64,000 nucleotides of DNA from Mytilus edulis (lineage: Eukaryota; Mollusca; Bivalvia; Mytilida; Mytilidae): NCBI RefSeq assembly GCF_963676685.1, contig NC_092348.1:14978867-15042866 (forward strand), in the 5' to 3' direction. Positions 60,541 to 64,000 of the stretch are shown here, piece after piece (position 1 is the stretch's first letter; every line of letters starts with the position of its first letter). The position numbers were made by a program, and so were the translations under genes. The notes beneath the pieces were generated by a model that was given only the letters and a program-made list of their open reading frames with translations, was not told the DNA's origin and made no database searches.

Positions 60541-61950
60541 TTTACGGTAAGTTCTTTGATAATAGTTAAGGAACTAGTTAAAACACTGAAAGATTAGTTG
60601 TAGAACACGTTCTAGAGGCCGAGATGGAACGGTATTTTACTGGTTTTTGTGTAGTTCAGGTAACCACTACATAGTAGGGACCTTCAAATGTCCAGGAGAG
60701 ACCTTAGGTTGTGATGTGGTTTTTTTTATGTTTGTTTACTACATAGATCGATTGGTTGCTGGTTGCTTAACGACCAGTGGTAAATATTTCAAGCATGTTC
60801 AGGACGATACCAAGTAAACAATAATTACAACAGATAGGTCTTGTAATAGAGGCCATCCGGGATGAGGGTCGGGGAAATTGGGACTGCCACTGGAAAATGA
60901 GGGTATATTGGATAGGGACAGAAATGTTGCCTTGCAACAGGCCACCTTTGGCCCTTGCAACGTTTATACAAAGAGCTGGCACTATCTTTACACGAGGCAT
61001 CGGATCTAACGGCCTAGTCTGGCCGGATGTGGCTTCAAACTTGATACATCCCGCACGTCCCACTTTTTCATGCGTTTTACTGCCGATTGGGAGAAGACTA
61101 AGTGATCATACTTATTCCCCAGTTACCCTTTTTTTTGGCGGGGGTTACTATATAGTAAAGTGCATGAAGTATTATCTTATTTTGCTTATGTGCTTGTGAG
61201 CTTGAATACCTGTTGTTTTGTGTCTTTTTATATGTATGTCTATCTTGATATGTGTGTTTGTTTGCATGCCATTTTGTGTGTGTGTAATATATAATAATGT
61301 CGATTTTAAAAGCTCACTAGAGCTTGTGTTACTTTGTTTGCAATGTTTCGACAATTAATAAAACTTTGATAAGATTTTATTTTATTTGTATTTTAAACAA
61401 GTACCGCTGATTTAGTAAGTCGGTGGTGTATTCAAATACATGTACAGTTTCTTTTAAATTAATGTCTAGTACATGTGTTCACTTTATCGCCAATCTCAAG
61501 CCCTTTTACACGGATGCCTAGGACGCATAAGGAAACACTTGACACAATATAATTGTCATATACGACTTTATTCTATTGTAAAAATAATAAAGTATTTGTA
61601 AAATATTCATAAATAACTGGAATGAGACATATGAATATGAAAGAACATTAACCTACAATATAAAATACAAGTAAGGAATGGTTGAAATGGGTAAAACAAA
61701 TATTTATCAAATATTACTATATATTAAAACAGTAGATTTCGATGTCCCATTAATACTTGCTATCCCTGTATTTACAGCACCCAATTGTTTCCCTGTTGTT
61801 AGCTTATTGGGAGAAAATTTTGTAGATACATTCATATAAAATTTTAAAAACTCTCTGAGACATACAGGGATATAAATCAACACAATTTCACAGTCTTTGG
61901 TTTTATGTTTGTTATAGACCGTTCTCATCCCGCCATTTTATTAACTGAGA

Positions 61951-62714
61951 TCATCGGGCTCCTGTACCATAATTTGCTCCTCCTGCCTTTGCTACTTTTG
62001 CTTTAATACTTTCTTCTCTAACTTCACTACGGTCAGTAAATAATTCTTCTATAGCAAAGTTCTGAAAATAAACGGTAACATGTTAAGAACAGCTATATAA
62101 ATAACATTTCAATTTGATCACGTTATACAATCCTTTAGCTAAGAGTATTACATGTCAAATATTTATTTCTTTTGCAGCAATTTAGAACGGGTTTGTAATA
62201 ACATGAGCAACACAACGGGTGCCACATGTGAAGCAGGATCTGCTTACCCGTCCGGAGCACCTTAGATCATCCCCAGTTTTGGGTTGGGTTCGTGTTGCTT
62301 ATTCTTTAGTTTTCTATGTTGTGTCATGTGTATTATGTTTGTCTGTTTGTCTTTTTCTTTTTTAGCCATGGCGTTGTCAGTTTATTTTCGATCTTTGAGG
62401 TTTAGTGTCCCTCTGGTATTTTTCGCCACACTTTTACAATGAATTTACAATATCGACACTCTAATTCTAATAAATATTAATAACTTTAGACCGGTTTATT
62501 CCAGCAAAACTAGTTACTCTAATGAAATTAAATGAATATTTAGAACAAGATATTACTCGTAAAACTTCTTTCACTACTCCTTTATCAGCGGACATTTTTG
62601 CTTTTTTCAGAACTGAAACTTTTGGACCTATCCATGTGATGAGGACGAATTTTGATCGTTTGCTCAACTCATCTCCACTTATAACTTTCAGGTAACCAAA
62701 CAGTCGTGCCTCAT
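61951..62714 (-). CDS. COTL1: Coactosin-like F-actin-binding protein, last two exons (5' part missing)
   Basis: ADF-homology-domain protein that binds F-actin. Exons: 62714-62557 (two bases completing an Asp codon, then 52 codons) and 62061-61951 (36 codons plus TGA). The intron is GT/AG, 62556-62062. The first exon reads DEARLFGYLKVISGDELSKR, then SKFVLITWIGPKVSVLKKAK, then VVKEVLR. The second reads NFAIEELFTDRSEV and ends AKVAKAGGANYGTGAR. These match the second half of human COTL1 (SKRSKFALITWIG, KEVVQNFAKEF, KKAGGANY). The upstream exon(s) for the N-terminal half were not found in 62715-64000 and probably lie beyond the right edge. An AATAAA on the minus strand at 61942-61937 begins only a few bases after the stop. 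Confidence 0.92.
62195..62435 (+). repeat. Dispersed mussel-type repeat inside the COTL1 last intron
   Basis: Contains ATGAGCAACACAACGGGTGC, CACATGTGAAGCAGGATCTG, TTACCCGTCCGGAGCACCTT, GTTCGTGTTGCTTATTCTTT and AGCCATGGCGTTGTCAG. I recognise this as one of the most frequent bivalve interspersed sequences. Non-coding; superfamily not assigned. Confidence 0.65.
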
Positions 62715-64000
62715 CTGCAAAAAAAGTATGTATCATCAAGGATTTTTATTAATGTAAAAAAAACTAATCAATGATATCCCAGATAAATCTTTCTCACTAT
62801 TTCCATCTTTGGTATGATGCTTGCACAATGTTTGTGTTTCATAACATGTTATATTTACTATTTTTTCCGAGAGAAAACTAACAACTTTATTTATGTCGAA
62901 TATGAATAAGAAAATGTAGTACGAGGCCAATGAGACAAATCTCCATTCAAGTCAAAATGTATAAAAAGTTAACAATTATAGGTCAAAGTACTATCTTCAA
63001 CAATGGTTATTTTTGTTGTTGTATTAGTGTCTTACTGACCTATACCACACATCCCTACTTCTTCGAATGTATGAAGAAAAAACTTTAGTAATTGTACTTT
63101 CATAATATCTTATTAAATACATGCAATAATAGATCTTATACATATTTTACAGATCATTTCTATCGGCTTTTTTTGCTAACTATGCAAAATAAACACAAAA
63201 TAATACATTTTAAAAACTTTAAAAATTATTTGGCTCTTAAGCTAACTACACGGGTGAAATTTGCTAGTAACCGGAATACTGAAAATATTACAAGTCCTAT
63301 CTTAACACTTCAACAGGAAAATGTAGAGGATGTTCTTATAAAACGGAAATTCGTCATTCAATCACAAAAGCCTTTTAAATATTATGTTCAATTTAACCCT
63401 TCTACATAATTGCTACTGTAGTGTGTATTATGTTTTTTTTTACTATAGTGTACCGTGCATATATTAGTTATTATAGCTTGCTTTATCAATATATTTATTT
63501 TGGGGCAGAGAATATTTTAAATGAACTTTGTAAACCAACAAATCTTAATCTTATAATCAAATGCTATATTGACGTTCTTAAGGTGATGGGTCTATAATTT
63601 GATATTCCAACCACGTTTTCAGTTATACAAATTGTATTGAAAGAAGTTTTTCATATACACTAGTATAGTTGACAACATTTAATAATCACTCTACAATAAA
63701 ACGATTCTGTCGTCTTCGTATGCAACATTTTATTGAATGCAACATTTTATTACAAAAGAATGTTTTCAATGCATAAATATTTCGAGCTTTATTTAAAAAA
63801 TATCATTTCACATATAATCATATGCTGAATCTTTTTCGCCTGTCTCTTAGTTGGATTTACTTCCTCCCTATTTTACTTTTACAAAATTGTTTTGTCTACC
63901 ATTTAGAGGCACACTAGTATTAAACGACTTATAATGTTCCATAAAAATCAGAAAACATTCACATATATTAAAAATATATATATATAATCTTCCATTTTTT
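62715..64000 (-). other. Probable COTL1 intron reaching the right edge
   Basis: Follows the acceptor TTTTTTTGCAG of the 62714-62557 exon. It holds a partial dispersed-repeat copy at about 62890-63010 (AATGTAGTACGAGGCCAATG then AGACAAATCTCCATTCAAG). Otherwise it is AT-rich with no recognisable exon. The 105-codon plus-strand frame at 63092-63409 has no recognisable domain. Confidence 0.5.
62890..63010 (+). repeat. Dispersed mussel-type repeat, partial forward copy
   Basis: GAGGCCAATGAGACAAATCT, CCATTCAAGTCAAAATGTAT, AGGTCAAAGTACTATCTTCA: the same order of words as 29605-29700. Confidence 0.65.

Larger units (their letters stand above)
55847..61936. other. Intergenic region upstream of TDP-43 and downstream of COTL1
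   Basis: Contains the TDP-43 promoter side (55.85-56.4 kb; no clear TATA box assigned), AT-rich unannotated sequence at 56.4-58.4 kb, the 147-bp-monomer element (58441-59530) and a reverse-transcriptase remnant (59988-60540). At 60.6-61.2 kb there is a less AT-rich segment with antisense-overlapping open frames of unknown meaning, probably also repeat-derived. No host gene recognised. Confidence 0.5.

Noticed and set aside
60767..61199. Overlapping sense and antisense frames of ~100 codons
   Set aside because: No recognised domain on either strand, and no splice or start support. The less AT-rich patch is probably repeat-derived, so no gene was called.

Overview
This is an AT-rich, intron-rich animal nuclear segment packed with dispersed repeats. 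Many repeat families look like those I associate with marine mussels (Mytilidae), and the genes are metazoan, so a mytilid bivalve is the best guess. That species inference rests on recognition, not on a search. No bacterial-style operons, tRNA or rRNA genes or CRISPR arrays were found.

Four protein-coding genes can be supported. (1) Plus strand, 9314-11830: the large terminal exon of a Cas-family adaptor (p130Cas/BCAR1-NEDD9-EFS type). Its SH3 exon is not visible, so 1-9313 is probably intron or upstream sequence. (2) Minus strand, 36950 down to 17108: a complete protein arginine methyltransferase 7 (PRMT7) gene. Fourteen coding exons join in frame to 693 codons plus stop, essentially the length of the human protein. 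(3) Minus strand, 55846 down to 48120: a complete TDP-43 (TARDBP) gene. Four coding exons give 436 residues, with an unusual Arg/Asp-rich block after RRM2. (4) Minus strand, 62714 down to 61951: the last two exons of a coactosin-like (COTL1) gene, whose 5' part was not found and probably lies past the right edge.

The most striking structure is in PRMT7 intron 7. The last ~50 bp of exon 7, together with its GT splice donor and ~22 bp of intron, has been amplified into about 44 tandem copies of ~72 bp (26031-29071 plus a stub at 23230-23367). Part of the array has a higher-order period of about 719 bp. Its left part is split by a 2.66-kb insertion bounded by two 457-bp direct repeats that look identical by eye. 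Every copy keeps the donor, and use of the next donor would add exactly 24 codons in frame.

The remainder is introns and intergenic DNA holding transposon debris: three decayed reverse-transcriptase-type fragments (30.3, 41.3 and 60.0 kb), several foldback or inverted-repeat elements, a 147-bp-monomer element ending in a hairpin (58.4-59.5 kb), a 321-bp tandem duplication (43.8-44.5 kb), and at least six copies of a dispersed repeat with a conserved TGCCAATGAGACAACT-like core. The genes have unrelated roles (adhesion signalling, arginine methylation, RNA binding, actin regulation), so this is ordinary eukaryotic gene order and not a functional cluster.
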